A DNA stretch of 64,000 nucleotides from an uncultured Halomicronema sp. (GCA_937899725.1 CALCCA010000075.1:1-64000); one strand, 5' to 3'; numbered from the stretch's first letter, positions 1 through 9,064 are shown. Program-made: numbers and translations. Notes: generated from the sequence alone by a model not told the origin.

Positions 1-62
1 CCCTCCCCACCCCCGCCGCCCGCCTCCGCCCTCTCCTCCCCCCTCCCCCTCGCGAGCGAGGG
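1..62 (-). other. G-rich, almost purine-only tract with a short hairpin
   Basis: On the plus strand bases 1-50 are nearly all C and T with a few G and a single A, so the minus strand is a G-rich purine tract. It starts about 75 bases past the stop codon of the minus-strand permease gene and would be in its 3' untranslated RNA. CCCTCGC (47-53) and GCGAGGG (56-62) form a tight hairpin. The several runs of three or more G could fold into a quadruplex. A similar G-rich stretch follows crr6 near 45450. The role is unknown. Confidence 0.4.
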
Positions 63-135
63 AGCCATAGGAGCAGGAGGGTAAGAAAGTGGAGAGGATA
101 ATCGGTTTACAGGGACATGACTCCACTCATTCTGA

Positions 136-918
136 TCAGCTAGAGGCACTGGTATAGAACCGCAGGGCAAATTGCCAAAACCAGCGCGAAAACTGCAGCA
201 GGGCGATCGCGAGTCCGATTGATCCCAGAATCCAGGTCCACTCGATTTGGCCGAGGAGTGATTGCGCCGGTACGGTCGTGAGAAACGCGACGGGGATCAC
301 AAAGGTGAAAAAGACTCGATAAATCGTTGGGTAAGCCGCGACGGGAAAGCGGCCCGCTTCGAGCAGACCTCGCAGCACCTCAGTCACGTTGTAGATTTTG
401 ACAAACCAAATGCTGGTCGCACCCAACACAAACCACAGGCTGTACAAACTGAGGAAGCCAAACAGGAGCGGCGGCAGGGCGATGAAATAAGCGAGGGGAT
501 CAACTCCCAATCGCGACCCGGCATAACCAATCATGACGAGGCCGAAGAACAGATCGGGAATGCCCCAAGGCGATAGGGTGCGCGTCGAGAGCCAAAACTG
601 CGAGCTGATCGGCTTTAGCAAGACAAAATCGAGCGTGCCTTCTTGTACCTGACTCACAATTTTGTTGAGATTAGGGGCCAAAAAGGTCGCCGCAAATCCC
701 TGCAGCAGCGTGAATACCCCCAGCACAATGAGCGCTTCTTCCCAACTCCAGCCAGGGAATTCGTAACCCGTGCGATAGAACAAAAAGAGGCCAAACAGAC
801 TGCCGATCAGCCCCCCCACGCTGCTCAGCGCTGCGACTGAAAAATTGAGGCGATACTCTAACTCGGCGGCGATCGCGGTGCTCCAAAATAGCTGCAGCAC
901 TTGCCAATATTTTTGCAT
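136..918 (-). CDS. ABC-2 type transporter permease (second of a pair)
   Basis: A 260-residue membrane protein with about six hydrophobic segments, starting MQKYWQVLQLFW. It resembles the ABC-2 family permeases (COG3694 type) found in cyanobacteria as tandem permease pairs served by a separate ATPase. The reading frame is open further upstream, but ATG at 918-916 is the likely start because it overlaps the TAA stop of the upstream permease by one base (TAATG), the usual sign of translational coupling. No ATPase gene for this pair lies on this side, so it must be elsewhere or beyond the window edge. The substrate cannot be read from sequence. The family call is from fold and context; I am sure of the membrane-permease nature but less so of the subfamily. 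Confidence 0.82.
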   Translation of the reverse strand: MQKYWQVLQLFWSTAIAAELEYRLNFSVAALSSVGGLIGSLFGLFLFYRTGYEFPGWSWEEALIVLGVFTLLQGFAATFLAPNLNKIVSQVQEGTLDFVLLKPISSQFWLSTRTLSPWGIPDLFFGLVMIGYAGSRLGVDPLAYFIALPPLLFGFLSLYSLWFVLGATSIWFVKIYNVTEVLRGLLEAGRFPVAAYPTIYRVFFTFVIPVAFLTTVPAQSLLGQIEWTWILGSIGLAIALLQFSRWFWQFALRFYTSASS

Positions 919-1727
919 TACGCCCCCATGCCGGAATATTGTCGCAACCCACGGCGCCAGAGCCACCGATTCAACGCTAAAAAGATCAGCCCCCAAGCCA
1001 GCATCGTGGCAAAGCCCTGCACTAGAGCCGTGGGGCGGCCAATGATGATATTGGCCGGAAAGTAAATCAGGTAGGGAAAGGGCGTCCACAAGATGACCGC
1101 CCTGACGTTTTCCGGAAAGACGTCCAGCGGCGCAATCATGCCAGAGGTAAAGATATAGAGCAGATACCAAAACTGTTCAATCGCGTGGGCGCGCTCTGTC
1201 CAAAAGGCGAACATCGCCACCGTGTATTGAATGATGAATCGCAGACAAAACGAACCGGCGATCGCAATCAGGCCCAACAGCAAAGCGCGATGAGAAGGCA
1301 GCCAGACGGCTTCGGGATAGAGCAGTAAAAAAGCCCCCAACAACAGCACAATGAAGGGCAACCGGGCAAAGCGTTCAGACACGTGACTAAAGAAATGCCG
1401 CCACACCGGATCGATGGGCTGCAGCAAAAAGGCCGACAGCTTACCTTCAACCACTTCACGCTCAAATTCCCAAATCACCCACACCACCGTTAGCTGGCGC
1501 ACTAAAAAGACGACAAGAAAGTAACGGATAAAGGCGATCGGATCAAGCGCAAACTGACCGCCTTGAGATGCTTGCGCCCAAATCCCCATGAAAATCAGCG
1601 GAAACGTGCCGGAGAGCACCCAAAACATTAGCTCAGCGCGGTATTCCACCATGTAGGCGTAATAAACTGACAGCAAAACCCGAGAGACAGACAACATTTT
1701 GCGGAGAGGTCGAGCAGAGGAGGCCAC
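918..1727 (-). CDS. ABC-2 type transporter permease (first of a pair)
   Basis: A 269-residue inner-membrane protein with about six transmembrane segments and the motif EFEREVVEGKLSAFLLQPID near residues 87-106, typical of COG4587-type ABC-2 permeases, where the amphipathic segment between the second and third helices carries a 'G.L...LL.P' pattern. The neighbouring permease has the matching QVQEGTLDFVLLKPIS, so the two are paralogues and probably form a heterodimeric export channel. An internal Met at residue 11 (MLSVSRVLL) is an alternative start. The gene is first in a two-gene minus-strand operon and its stop codon overlaps the start of the next gene. The partner ATPase is not in this window and the substrate is unknown. 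Confidence 0.82.
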   Translation of the reverse strand: MASSARPLRKMLSVSRVLLSVYYAYMVEYRAELMFWVLSGTFPLIFMGIWAQASQGGQFALDPIAFIRYFLVVFLVRQLTVVWVIWEFEREVVEGKLSAFLLQPIDPVWRHFFSHVSERFARLPFIVLLLGAFLLLYPEAVWLPSHRALLLGLIAIAGSFCLRFIIQYTVAMFAFWTERAHAIEQFWYLLYIFTSGMIAPLDVFPENVRAVILWTPFPYLIYFPANIIIGRPTALVQGFATMLAWGLIFLALNRWLWRRGLRQYSGMGA

Positions 1728-2010
1728 AGACGAGTGCCGTTCACTTCATAAGCAACTCTAGCGTTTCTCTAACCCGGTATGGCAAAGGCTGGTTGTGTGC
1801 GTTTCGGACTGCCTGGCGGAAGTCTCCCGACCCTCTGACGGTTATCCACCATGAACCCTAAACCATGTCCCTTAACCCCAAATCATCGCCACCCCACAGA
1901 CGCGCTGGGGCTCCGGAAGCGAATGATCTCGGAATGAGCTCAACGGGGCATGACGATGCGACGATCTTTCATCAAGTCCTCAATGGAGCGACTTGCCGAT
2001 ACCCACAAGA

Positions 2011-2811
2011 CTAAGTGAAATAGCGCCGCAGCACACTGCTGAGGCTATCGACTAGGGTGACCATCGCTAAAATGACGATCAAAATTGCCCCAACAGCCTC
2101 GTACTGCAGCAGCCGTAAAGCACCAATCAATTCAAAGCCAATGCCGCCAGCGCCAACCGCTCCCATAATTGTTGAAGCTCGGAAGTTGTATTCCCAACGA
2201 TACAAAGAGACGTCAATAATCTGAGGCAGCACCTGAGGCAAGACCGCGTGATAAATCACCTGAAACTGATCGGCTCCCACCGCCTGAATGGCTTCAATCG
2301 GGGAATGATCAGCGTGTTCTATCGACTCGGCAAAAAACTTACCCACCATCCCGATAGAGTGCAGCCCAACGGCTAATACTCCAGGCAGAATGCCAAAGCC
2401 CACTGCCGCCACAAAAATAATCCCCATAATGAGTTCTGGGATGGCCCTCAGAATATTTAAAGCAACCCTTGCCCCTTGGTACAAAAGTAAATTGGGAGCC
2501 GTTGTTTTAGCTGCTAACAAGGCTAACGGTAGCGATAGGGCGATCGCCAGTGCCGTACTTGCGATACTCATCGCTAAGGTATCAACCATGGGTTTGAGCC
2601 AGGTGCGAGCATGGCTAAAATCTGGCGGAAACATCTGACCAATGATATCGATGAGGTCAGGAATGCCTTCAGACAATCGGCCAAAATCAAAAAAGCCAGC
2701 GGCGATAAAGGCCATCAGCACGACGACGACCACGCCCATCACCTGAGCAATTCGAATGTGGCGCTGGCGTCTTTGCGTGAGTAAAATAGCCTCGAATTTT
2801 GGGCGCATCAT
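2011..2811 (-). CDS. phnE: Phosphonate/phosphite-type ABC transporter permease PhnE
   Basis: A 266-residue inner-membrane permease of the PhnE/PtxC family, last gene of the operon phnC-phnD-phnE. It has about five to six transmembrane segments, and the cytoplasmic EAA-type loop that docks on the ATPase is visible (EAIQAVGADQFQVIYHAVLPQ without the final residue, about residues 170-189). The start was set at the ATG-ATG pair at 2811-2806 because family members begin a few residues before the first helix, and because the longer frame would translate through a strong hairpin at 2843-2872. No C-P lyase genes (phnG-M) or phosphite dehydrogenase are nearby, so the substrate could be phosphonate, phosphite or phosphate itself. 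Confidence 0.88.
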   Translation of the reverse strand: MMRPKFEAILLTQRRQRHIRIAQVMGVVVVVLMAFIAAGFFDFGRLSEGIPDLIDIIGQMFPPDFSHARTWLKPMVDTLAMSIASTALAIALSLPLALLAAKTTAPNLLLYQGARVALNILRAIPELIMGIIFVAAVGFGILPGVLAVGLHSIGMVGKFFAESIEHADHSPIEAIQAVGADQFQVIYHAVLPQVLPQIIDVSLYRWEYNFRASTIMGAVGAGGIGFELIGALRLLQYEAVGAILIVILAMVTLVDSLSSVLRRYFT

Positions 2812-2842
2812 GGCGAAACCGGACTCACAAACCAACGCGCTA

Positions 2843-2872
2843 CTCCCTGGAAAACAGCGCTTTTCCAGGGAG
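2843..2872 (-). promoter_or_regulatory. Intercistronic hairpin between phnD and phnE
   Basis: A perfect 12-bp stem (CTCCCTGGAAAA with TTTTCCAGGGAG) around a 6-base loop lies in the 102-base gap between phnD and phnE. No T-tract follows on the minus strand, so it is probably not a full terminator. It may protect the 3' end of a processed phnCD message or attenuate phnE, which would give more binding protein than permease, as in many ABC operons. Confidence 0.6.
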
Positions 2873-2913
2873 ACCAACACACCCTACAGCATTGTTGAAT
2901 GAGAACTCTCGAC

Positions 2914-3834
2914 TTATTGTGCAAGTTCCTCAATATTCAAATCCAGTAGGGTTGTCATTTGCCGCAACACATCATAATCGGCATCTTCAATCGCGCCAAA
3001 ACCGTCGGCGTTGAAGGCGTCTAGCACTGTTTCGTCCTGCAAGTCCAAAAATGCTGAGCTGATCTTCTCTTTCAAGGCCGGATCTAAGTCACTGCGCATA
3101 GCCCAAGGGTATTGCGGATAGGGATCGGACTCCTCCAGAACAATCACCGTTTCTGGATCAATGACGCCTTTATCGACCAGAGTCTCAAAAATCGGCTTGC
3201 TTAACCCACCCACATCGGCGTTTTGGTTCTGCACGGCGATCGCGACCGCATCGTGAGCCCCGAGAAACACTTCCTCATAGGCTTCACCCGCCACTAGGTC
3301 GACTCGTTCGACTAGCATGCTCTTCGGAATCAGATGACTTGAAGTAGACGCCGGGTCGCCGAAGGCCATCACCTTCCCAGCAATCTCATCGAGAGAGTCA
3401 ATCCCCGACTCTGCATGGGTGACAATAATCGCCTGGTAGGTCGTCTCGCCATCTTTCATTAAAGCTGCAAAGGGTTCAATATCACTCCTGGTTTTGGCCA
3501 ACACATAGGAAAGCGGCCCGAAATAGGCTAAATCTAATCGTCCCCGACTCATGGCCTCAATCATGGAAGAATAGTCAGTACTCACAAAGAGTTCGACTTC
3601 CTTATCCAACTCGTTTTCTAAATGCTCTTTCAAGCCTTGACTGTTTTGAATGACGGTCGACACAGATTCATCAGGCAGCAATGCCACCACCAATTTTTCC
3701 GGATCAGCTTTGCTGGCATCGGCCTCCGTTTGCCCAGTCGCGCTATTTTGTTGAGTCGTCGCATTGCAGCTCACGAGGGCCAAAGCAGCCAATAAAATTG
3801 AGGCTGCCATACTTTTTTTCAGGGCTATAAACAT
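2914..3834 (-). CDS. phnD: Phosphate/phosphite/phosphonate-binding lipoprotein PhnD
   Basis: A 306-residue periplasmic substrate-binding lipoprotein. Residues 1-23 are a lipoprotein signal ending LALVSC, with the acylated Cys at 23. The mature part follows the PhnD/PtxB type II periplasmic binding protein pattern: an early LVVALLPDES strand, the DLAYFGPLSYVLA segment near residues 100-112, the AFGDPASTSSHLIPK ligand-loop motif near 157-171, and VGGLSKPIFE near 208. The Ser/Thr-rich STSSH loop is where the family binds the phosphorus oxyanion. The gene lies between phnC and phnE, with 62 bases to phnC. The exact ligand cannot be told from sequence. Confidence 0.9.
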   Translation of the reverse strand: MFIALKKSMAASILLAALALVSCNATTQQNSATGQTEADASKADPEKLVVALLPDESVSTVIQNSQGLKEHLENELDKEVELFVSTDYSSMIEAMSRGRLDLAYFGPLSYVLAKTRSDIEPFAALMKDGETTYQAIIVTHAESGIDSLDEIAGKVMAFGDPASTSSHLIPKSMLVERVDLVAGEAYEEVFLGAHDAVAIAVQNQNADVGGLSKPIFETLVDKGVIDPETVIVLEESDPYPQYPWAMRSDLDPALKEKISSAFLDLQDETVLDAFNADGFGAIEDADYDVLRQMTTLLDLNIEELAQ

Positions 3835-3896
3835 GGGTCATTCTCCATAAATACTGAATCAAGACGTCATCACGATTAGTGTCGGATGCGGGTCAA

Positions 3897-4646
3897 CTAG
3901 GCGATGATTGGCACAGCCGTCTGATGATACAACTGCTCAATTCGCTCTGAGTCTAAATTTTGAGGACTACCGTCAAAAACGACATGGCCGTGGGCGAGGC
4001 CAATGATGCGATCGGCATATTTGATTGCTAAATCCACTTGATGCAGACTCACGATGACCGGAATGCCATCTTCTCGACAAATTTTGTGGAGGAAAGACAG
4101 GACTTGGTGAGAGCTGGCTGGATCTAAACTGGCAACAGGCTCATCGGCCAGCATCAAGCGGGGGGTTTGAGCGAGAGAACGCGCGATTCCTACCCGTTGT
4201 TGTTGCCCTCCACTTAAGGCGCTAACCCGGGTCAACGCCTTTTTTAGCAGGCCAACTCGATCAAGACATTCCAGGGCAATGCATTGATCTCGCTGCGGTA
4301 AGGGCAACATGGTGCGCCACGCGGGATAGTAGGCGAGACGGCCTTTCAAAACGTTTTGGAAAGCTGTACAGCGAGGGAGTAACTGATGTTGTTGAAAAAT
4401 CATGCCAGTCTGCTTGCGGTGCTCCCGCAAATCATGAGGATTACTCAGATCCCCCAGCCCCTCGACGATGACCCGACCGGCGGTGGGTCGAGTCAGGCGA
4501 TTGAGACACCGCAGTAGTGTCGATTTTCCCGCACCCGAGGCCCCTAACAGCACGGTGAATTCCCCTGGAGACAAGTCCAAAGAGATCGCACTTAGGGCTG
4601 TCATCTCTGGCCCATAGGTAACACTGAGGTTGTCTAGGCGCAGCAT
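3897..4646 (-). CDS. phnC: Phosphonate/phosphite-type ABC transporter ATPase PhnC
   Basis: A 249-residue ABC ATPase that powers the PhnD/PhnE importer. With the start at MLRLDNLSVTYG, Walker A is GASGAGKST (35-43), the signature is LSGGQQQRVGIARSL, Walker B is RLMLADEPVASLD, and the switch His is in SLHQVD. The family normally begins with this short strand, so ATG at 4646 is preferred over an ATG 36 bases upstream. A GGAGAG lies about 15 bases before it. First gene of phnCDE. Regulation by a PhoB-type regulator would be expected, but I could not find a convincing tandem Pho box. Confidence 0.9.
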   Translation of the reverse strand: MLRLDNLSVTYGPEMTALSAISLDLSPGEFTVLLGASGAGKSTLLRCLNRLTRPTAGRVIVEGLGDLSNPHDLREHRKQTGMIFQQHQLLPRCTAFQNVLKGRLAYYPAWRTMLPLPQRDQCIALECLDRVGLLKKALTRVSALSGGQQQRVGIARSLAQTPRLMLADEPVASLDPASSHQVLSFLHKICREDGIPVIVSLHQVDLAIKYADRIIGLAHGHVVFDGSPQNLDSERIEQLYHQTAVPIIA

Positions 4647-5473
4647 AGGTAATGGTCTGTTCTCTCCACATAGGGTCATCATCGTCAGGTCGATTCATAA
4701 AAACAATCAACACTTGACTTCGACCAGAATAAAGTTCTCACAAAGGGCTCAAAATCGAATTATGCAATGCTTGGTATTGAGTTAAACCTGATTTTTTTTG
4801 GGGAGAGCGCTTTGTGAGTAGCATCCTGACTGCGATGCCCGTCCTTAATATTTAAGGCTAAAGTAAAAAACAACAATTAAGTTGAGGAATTAGCAAAGTC
4901 TGGAAGTCTTCTCTCCACACTAATCGTTCTATGGAGAAAAGTACTAGTCGTTTCAGAAATAGGCTCTGAATGTTGCTATCTGTCCTGTTGTACTGACGAT
5001 ATTTTCATCTGCCTGTTCTAGAGATTACTCCGTCGGCTAATCGACATGTTCCCGAATCTCGCTGTTGATCTCAGCCCAAAGGCTCCTCGATTAATTGCTG
5101 TCTTACGAGTCCTCTATCTCACCAGAAAGTGTCAGTCGCGACCAATACTGCTACAACGCTTCCAGAGACTCGACCCTTTTTAAGGGAGCGATTTTGTGAG
5201 GTTTCCTATTGCTCTGAAAAGGGTGGATTATCTTGTGGTTTTAGCATCTACTACCGGATTTCCCAGAAAAGCCAATGGCTTCCAGGGGGACATCAGATGC
5301 TTCGCGCCGAGGATGGGTTGAGCCCGCGCCATGCCCATGGTGCACAGCAGTATCTGCCGACCTTCGTGAGTTAACAGCTGAGTAACCTTCGTCCGCCTTT
5401 GAGTACACTCACATCCGAAATAATGATCAACTGCCAGCCACTCCTCCCCAGAACATCGCCACTAAGCATTTGC
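4647..5473. other. Long noncoding stretch upstream of phnC
   Basis: About 830 bases without a credible gene; one open frame of 81 codons at 5129 has no recognisable features. The phnC promoter should be in the first part. A 15-base element CCTTAA-TAT-TTAAGG at 4843-4857 is a perfect inverted repeat, and further CTTAA-like words occur nearby on the minus strand, but the spacing does not fit the 11-base period of a Pho box. The 5171-5230 section contains ACCCTTTT and AAAAGGGT arms that could pair across about 40 bases. Nothing else stands out. Confidence 0.4.
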
Positions 5474-6001
5474 CTAGGGCGCGGTGAAATCTTGAGGGAG
5501 CATCGCATCAGTCAAGGTTGCACCATCGAGAATCGCGTCTTCTAAGTTTGTGCTGGTCAGGTTGGCTCCAGTCAAATTTGCATCGGTGAAGTCGGTATCG
5601 GCTAGGTTGGCATCCCGCAAGTAAGCACCGCTAAGGTCAGCCCCCTTAAAGTTGGCTCCCCCCAAATTGGCCGAGGTCAACGCGGCGTTCGTGAGGTTGG
5701 CGTTGGCCAGATCGGCATTTTGCAGATCCACACTATCCATCAGCGCCCCGCTGAGATCACCCCCAGCGAGTTTGGCATTGCTGAGGTTAGAGCGATTGAG
5801 CTTAGCTTCCTGCAGATTTTTGCCCGCTAGGTCGACGCCGGGTAGCTCACAGTCTAGGCATTCACCGGCAGTGACTTTGGCGATCGCATCGGCTGAGAGG
5901 TCACTGGCCGGGGGCGACGAACAGCTAGCGATCGCAACACTCGCTAACACCAGCACTAAACCGAAAAACTGAGCAGGGAAGGCAGTGGCTCTCATAGTCA
6001 T
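5474..6001 (-). CDS. Pentapeptide-repeat lipoprotein
   Basis: A 175-residue exported lipoprotein. The signal ends in VAIASC with the lipid-modified Cys at about 27. From about residue 55 to 165 it is made of tandem five-residue repeats A(D/N)Lxx, such as ADLANANLTNAALTSANLGG, which fold into a right-handed square beta-helix. Cyanobacteria have many such proteins and their roles are mostly unknown. CLDCELPGVDLAGKNL near residue 45 has a Cys pair just before the helix, as in several cyanobacterial relatives. ATG at 6001 was chosen because it gives a clean lipoprotein signal; the frame is open about 20 codons further up. Single gene, no operon partner. Confidence 0.85.
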   Translation of the reverse strand: MTMRATAFPAQFFGLVLVLASVAIASCSSPPASDLSADAIAKVTAGECLDCELPGVDLAGKNLQEAKLNRSNLSNAKLAGGDLSGALMDSVDLQNADLANANLTNAALTSANLGGANFKGADLSGAYLRDANLADTDFTDANLTGANLTSTNLEDAILDGATLTDAMLPQDFTAP

Positions 6002-6381
6002 ACATCGAAGCGAAAGTTCTACCAGTCTAGCGGGACTTTCAGGTCTTGGCGGGGAGTTATGCATGACCGCTCAAAGCGCGGTTGCCATCACGCATTGAGC
6101 CTCTCGCTGAGTCTACGGAGCGGTTGCGATAAAGCCGTTGCCCCGGCTTTGTCGACATCGTTGATGACGCGCCCGATAGCAGCTCATGCGCGCGTCTTGC
6201 CCCAAATACGGCAGCGGGAGCGACGCCAAAGACTGGCAATTGAGCTGCTACTGAGTCAGGGTATTATTGCAAGCCACTGCCATTAAGGCTATTATCTTGT
6301 GAAGAAATCTATTGCGCCCAGCCTCTGTAACCACCGGGCAATTGACGTGGTGGCTTCAGCAATGGCACCAGGTCAGAGCCG
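6002..6381. other. Noncoding stretch between divergent genes
   Basis: 380 bases between the minus-strand pentapeptide lipoprotein gene and the plus-strand proline-rich gene. It should hold both promoters. Short frames on both strands overlap each other and have no family features. No clear terminator or repeat was seen. Confidence 0.4.
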
Positions 6382-7170
6382 TTGATATCACCTTCTCAAA
6401 TCAACCCCAAAGTCTTGATTCCAGCTATCGTTTTGGCGCTATCTGCCGGAGCCCACAGCTTGTTGCTGCTGGTGCCGATGCCGCAGTCGTCAGAGTCTGC
6501 CTTGAGGCCCAACTCTCCGGAGACTGAGGCAGATTCAATCGCGGTCATCATGCTGCCAGAAGACCCTGAAGCTGAAGTCGCGGCAGTTCCCGAGCTCGCG
6601 CGGCCATCCGAGCCAGCGGCTCCGCCAGTCGCAGAGTCGGTACCTTTGCAACCTAATGTCATTTCTGAGCCGGTGCTGTCGCCGGCCCCTAACCCCGACA
6701 GCCTGTCTGCCCCTGAGCCCGGCCTTAACGCCGAGCCCGAACTGCCTCCTGAAGACGGTCTAACATCGCCCGGCTTTGTCGACCCGCAACCAGCCACTGA
6801 CCCCACTCCTGTCGGCCCCTTAGTCGGTTACAGCGATATATTTCCCCATGCTGCTGGCGCCGAGAGTGGCTGCTTTGGTTTGGGCGATTGCCGACGAGTG
6901 GTGGGTGGCGGCAACTATCGCCGGGTGGCGGCCTCTCTGATTGACGACTTAGAAAACCAAGGCTACAGCGTTGATCAACGAGATGATTTGGACGATCCTG
7001 GTCGCCACGTCTATGAGGTTGTCTCTCCCGGTGACACTCTCATTCAATATTTGATTGTGTTTTCTGATGGGCTCGAATCAGCGGTTTATGTGATGAGCGA
7101 TGAAATTATCACGCTGGCTGAGCTGCAAAAGTTAGCCGTTCAAAGTTTTCGAGGCGTTTGGTTAGGGTGA
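6382..7170 (+). CDS. Membrane-anchored proline-rich envelope protein of unknown function
   Basis: A 262-residue protein with one hydrophobic helix at about 12-33, then a long Pro/Glu/Ala-rich stretch (about 50-150), then a compact C-terminal domain (about 150-262) with a GCFGLGDC cysteine pair. The layout recalls TonB-like or periplasm-spanning anchors, but the C-terminal domain is not a recognisable TonB domain. The domain ends in a predicted alpha/beta fold (DTLIQYLIVFSDG, ITLAELQKLAV) seen in other cyanobacterial hypothetical proteins. The start is a TTG at 6382 with an AGG about 10 bases upstream; no ATG is available before the helix, so the start is uncertain. It lies 13 bases before futB and may be cotranscribed with it. 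Confidence 0.7.
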   Translation: MISPSQINPKVLIPAIVLALSAGAHSLLLLVPMPQSSESALRPNSPETEADSIAVIMLPEDPEAEVAAVPELARPSEPAAPPVAESVPLQPNVISEPVLSPAPNPDSLSAPEPGLNAEPELPPEDGLTSPGFVDPQPATDPTPVGPLVGYSDIFPHAAGAESGCFGLGDCRRVVGGGNYRRVAASLIDDLENQGYSVDQRDDLDDPGRHVYEVVSPGDTLIQYLIVFSDGLESAVYVMSDEIITLAELQKLAVQSFRGVWLG

Positions 7171-7183
7171 TGGGGCGGCGGTC

Positions 7184-8875
7184 ATGACACTGGCAAAGTT
7201 CAAACAGCGACCCCAGCGATCGCGGCTCGGATTTTTACCCGTTTCTGGTTGGTCTATCGGAGTCATCGGCATCGCTCTGCTGATTGCCACCCCCCTGATC
7301 GCAGTGGTGGCCGGTGCATTCGGCAATCTGGGAGACGACACCGCCAGTGACATCTGGAATCACCTCGCGACCACGGTACTCCCTAGCTACATTGCCAACT
7401 CATTGGGCCTCATGGTCGGGGTGGGCATCGGCGTCCTGGTTTTAGGGGTTAGCACTGCCTGGTTGGTGACGATGTGTGCCTTCCCGGGTTGGCAACTCTT
7501 TGAGTGGGCCTCGCTGTTGCCCCTCGCCGCCCCAGCCTATTTGCTGGCCTATACCTACACCGACTTTTTGGAATATTTCGGGCCGGTGCAAACGACCTTG
7601 AGAACTGTGTTTGGCTGGCAGAGTGCGACTGATTACTGGTTCCCTGATGTGCGATCGCTGGGCGGCGCCATTGTGTTGTTCAGCTTGGTGCTTTATCCCT
7701 ACGTCTACATGCTGGCGCGGGTCGCCTTTCAAGAGCAGTCACTCTGTACCTTAGAAGCCAGCCGCTCGCTGGGCTGCACGCCCTGGCGCAGCTTTTTTAC
7801 CGTGGCTTTACCGCTGGCCCGTCCGGCAATCGCTGCTGGCACCGCACTGGCTCTGATGGAAACCCTGAATGACTTTGGCACGGTGGAATATTTCAGCGTG
7901 CCGACCTTTACGACCGGCATTTATCGCACCTGGCTCGGCATGGGCGAACGGCTAGCAGCGACTCAACTCGCCAGCGTTTTACTTTTATTCATCGCCGTTT
8001 TGATTGCGCTAGAGCGCTTTTCTCGTCGTCAGGCTCGCTATTATCAGGCAGTGGGCAATCAGCCCTGCTTCTCACGCTTTCATTTGACGGGCCTGCGGGC
8101 GATTGCAGCCATGCTCACCTGCGCCCTACCCATTGCTCTGGGGCTGCTGCTGCCTGGCCTCATCTTGCTGTGGATGGCGCTGGCCAATCTAGACAAATCT
8201 CTGAATCGCGAATTTGTTGACCTCGCTAGCCACAGCCTGATGCTCTCGGGGGTGACGGCAGCGATTGGCATCTTATTAGCGTTAGTGCTCAGTTATGGGG
8301 CACGGCTGCACCCTGGGCGCAGCGTTCGATTGAGTGTGCAAGTGGCCTCTCTCGGCTATGCCGTGCCGGGGGCGGTGATCGCGGTGGGCATCATGATGCC
8401 GGTAGGACGTTTAGACAACGCCATTGACACCCTGGCCGAACAGGTCTTTAACGTTTCGACAGGGCTGCTGCTGAGCGGCACCATCACCGCGCTCGTGTTT
8501 GCCTACTTGGTCAGATTTTTAGCAATCGCCATCAGCACCGTTCAGGCCGGACTTACCAAAATTCGTCCGACCCTAGATGATGCTTCCCGCAGTTTGGGCA
8601 ACAGTCCGACTCGGACGCTGACTCAGGTGCACGCGCCGCTGCTGAGCGGCAGTTTGCTAACGGCGGCAGTGCTGATTTTCGTTGACGTGATGAAAGAGCT
8701 GCCCGCCACCCTCGTCATTCGCCCCTTCAATTTCGATACCTTGGCCGTCCGCGTTTTTCAATACGCCTCTGATGAGCGATTAGTGGATGCCGCAGTGCCT
8801 GCCCTGGCAATTTTGATCGTCGGCATGCTGCCGGTGATTTTGATTAGCTATCAAATCAGAGCGGCCAAGCTGTAG
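7184..8875 (+). CDS. futB: Iron(III) ABC transporter permease FutB
   Basis: A 563-residue inner-membrane permease of the FutB/SfuB/FbpB family, which imports ferric iron with a periplasmic binding protein (FutA) and an ATPase (FutC). It is a fusion of two binding-protein-dependent permease domains of about six helices each. Both EAA loops are visible: LEASRSLGCTPWRSFFTVALP near residue 195 without its first residue, and DDASRSLGNSPTRTLTQVHAP near 465 without its first. LMETLNDFGTVEYFSVPTF after the first loop is typical of iron permeases. The start ATG at 7184 follows a GGGGCGG and lies 13 bases after the preceding stop. FutA and FutC genes are not in this window. Confidence 0.85.
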   Translation: MTLAKFKQRPQRSRLGFLPVSGWSIGVIGIALLIATPLIAVVAGAFGNLGDDTASDIWNHLATTVLPSYIANSLGLMVGVGIGVLVLGVSTAWLVTMCAFPGWQLFEWASLLPLAAPAYLLAYTYTDFLEYFGPVQTTLRTVFGWQSATDYWFPDVRSLGGAIVLFSLVLYPYVYMLARVAFQEQSLCTLEASRSLGCTPWRSFFTVALPLARPAIAAGTALALMETLNDFGTVEYFSVPTFTTGIYRTWLGMGERLAATQLASVLLLFIAVLIALERFSRRQARYYQAVGNQPCFSRFHLTGLRAIAAMLTCALPIALGLLLPGLILLWMALANLDKSLNREFVDLASHSLMLSGVTAAIGILLALVLSYGARLHPGRSVRLSVQVASLGYAVPGAVIAVGIMMPVGRLDNAIDTLAEQVFNVSTGLLLSGTITALVFAYLVRFLAIAISTVQAGLTKIRPTLDDASRSLGNSPTRTLTQVHAPLLSGSLLTAAVLIFVDVMKELPATLVIRPFNFDTLAVRVFQYASDERLVDAAVPALAILIVGMLPVILISYQIRAAKL

Positions 8876-9064
8876 GCGATCGCGGCTGCAGTTTGCGTCA
8901 CTGGCAGTGCGACATCCGGTTCATCGGTTTCAGCACAACGAATTCAGCCCGCCTTGCAGTTGTGACCGATTCCTTGAAACAAGACGACAAATTTGCCCCG
9001 GTTGCTCCGTTGCTCCCTGGCATGATTGAGCGTGTCTTGGGAGTTCGATCACTGAGAATGATTT

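Noticed and set aside
4683-4860. Possible tandem Pho box before phnC
   Set aside because: CTTAA-like words are present, but their spacing (25 bases, or an inverted pair) does not fit the direct 11-base repeat of a PhoB box.
5129-5374. An 81-codon open frame on the plus strand upstream of phnC
   Set aside because: No ribosome site, no domain pattern and mixed composition; it looks like a chance frame in a long noncoding stretch.
6059-6286. A 75-codon plus-strand frame between the pentapeptide lipoprotein and the proline-rich protein genes
   Set aside because: Low-complexity Ser/Leu run at its start and no support; a minus-strand frame covers the same bases equally well.
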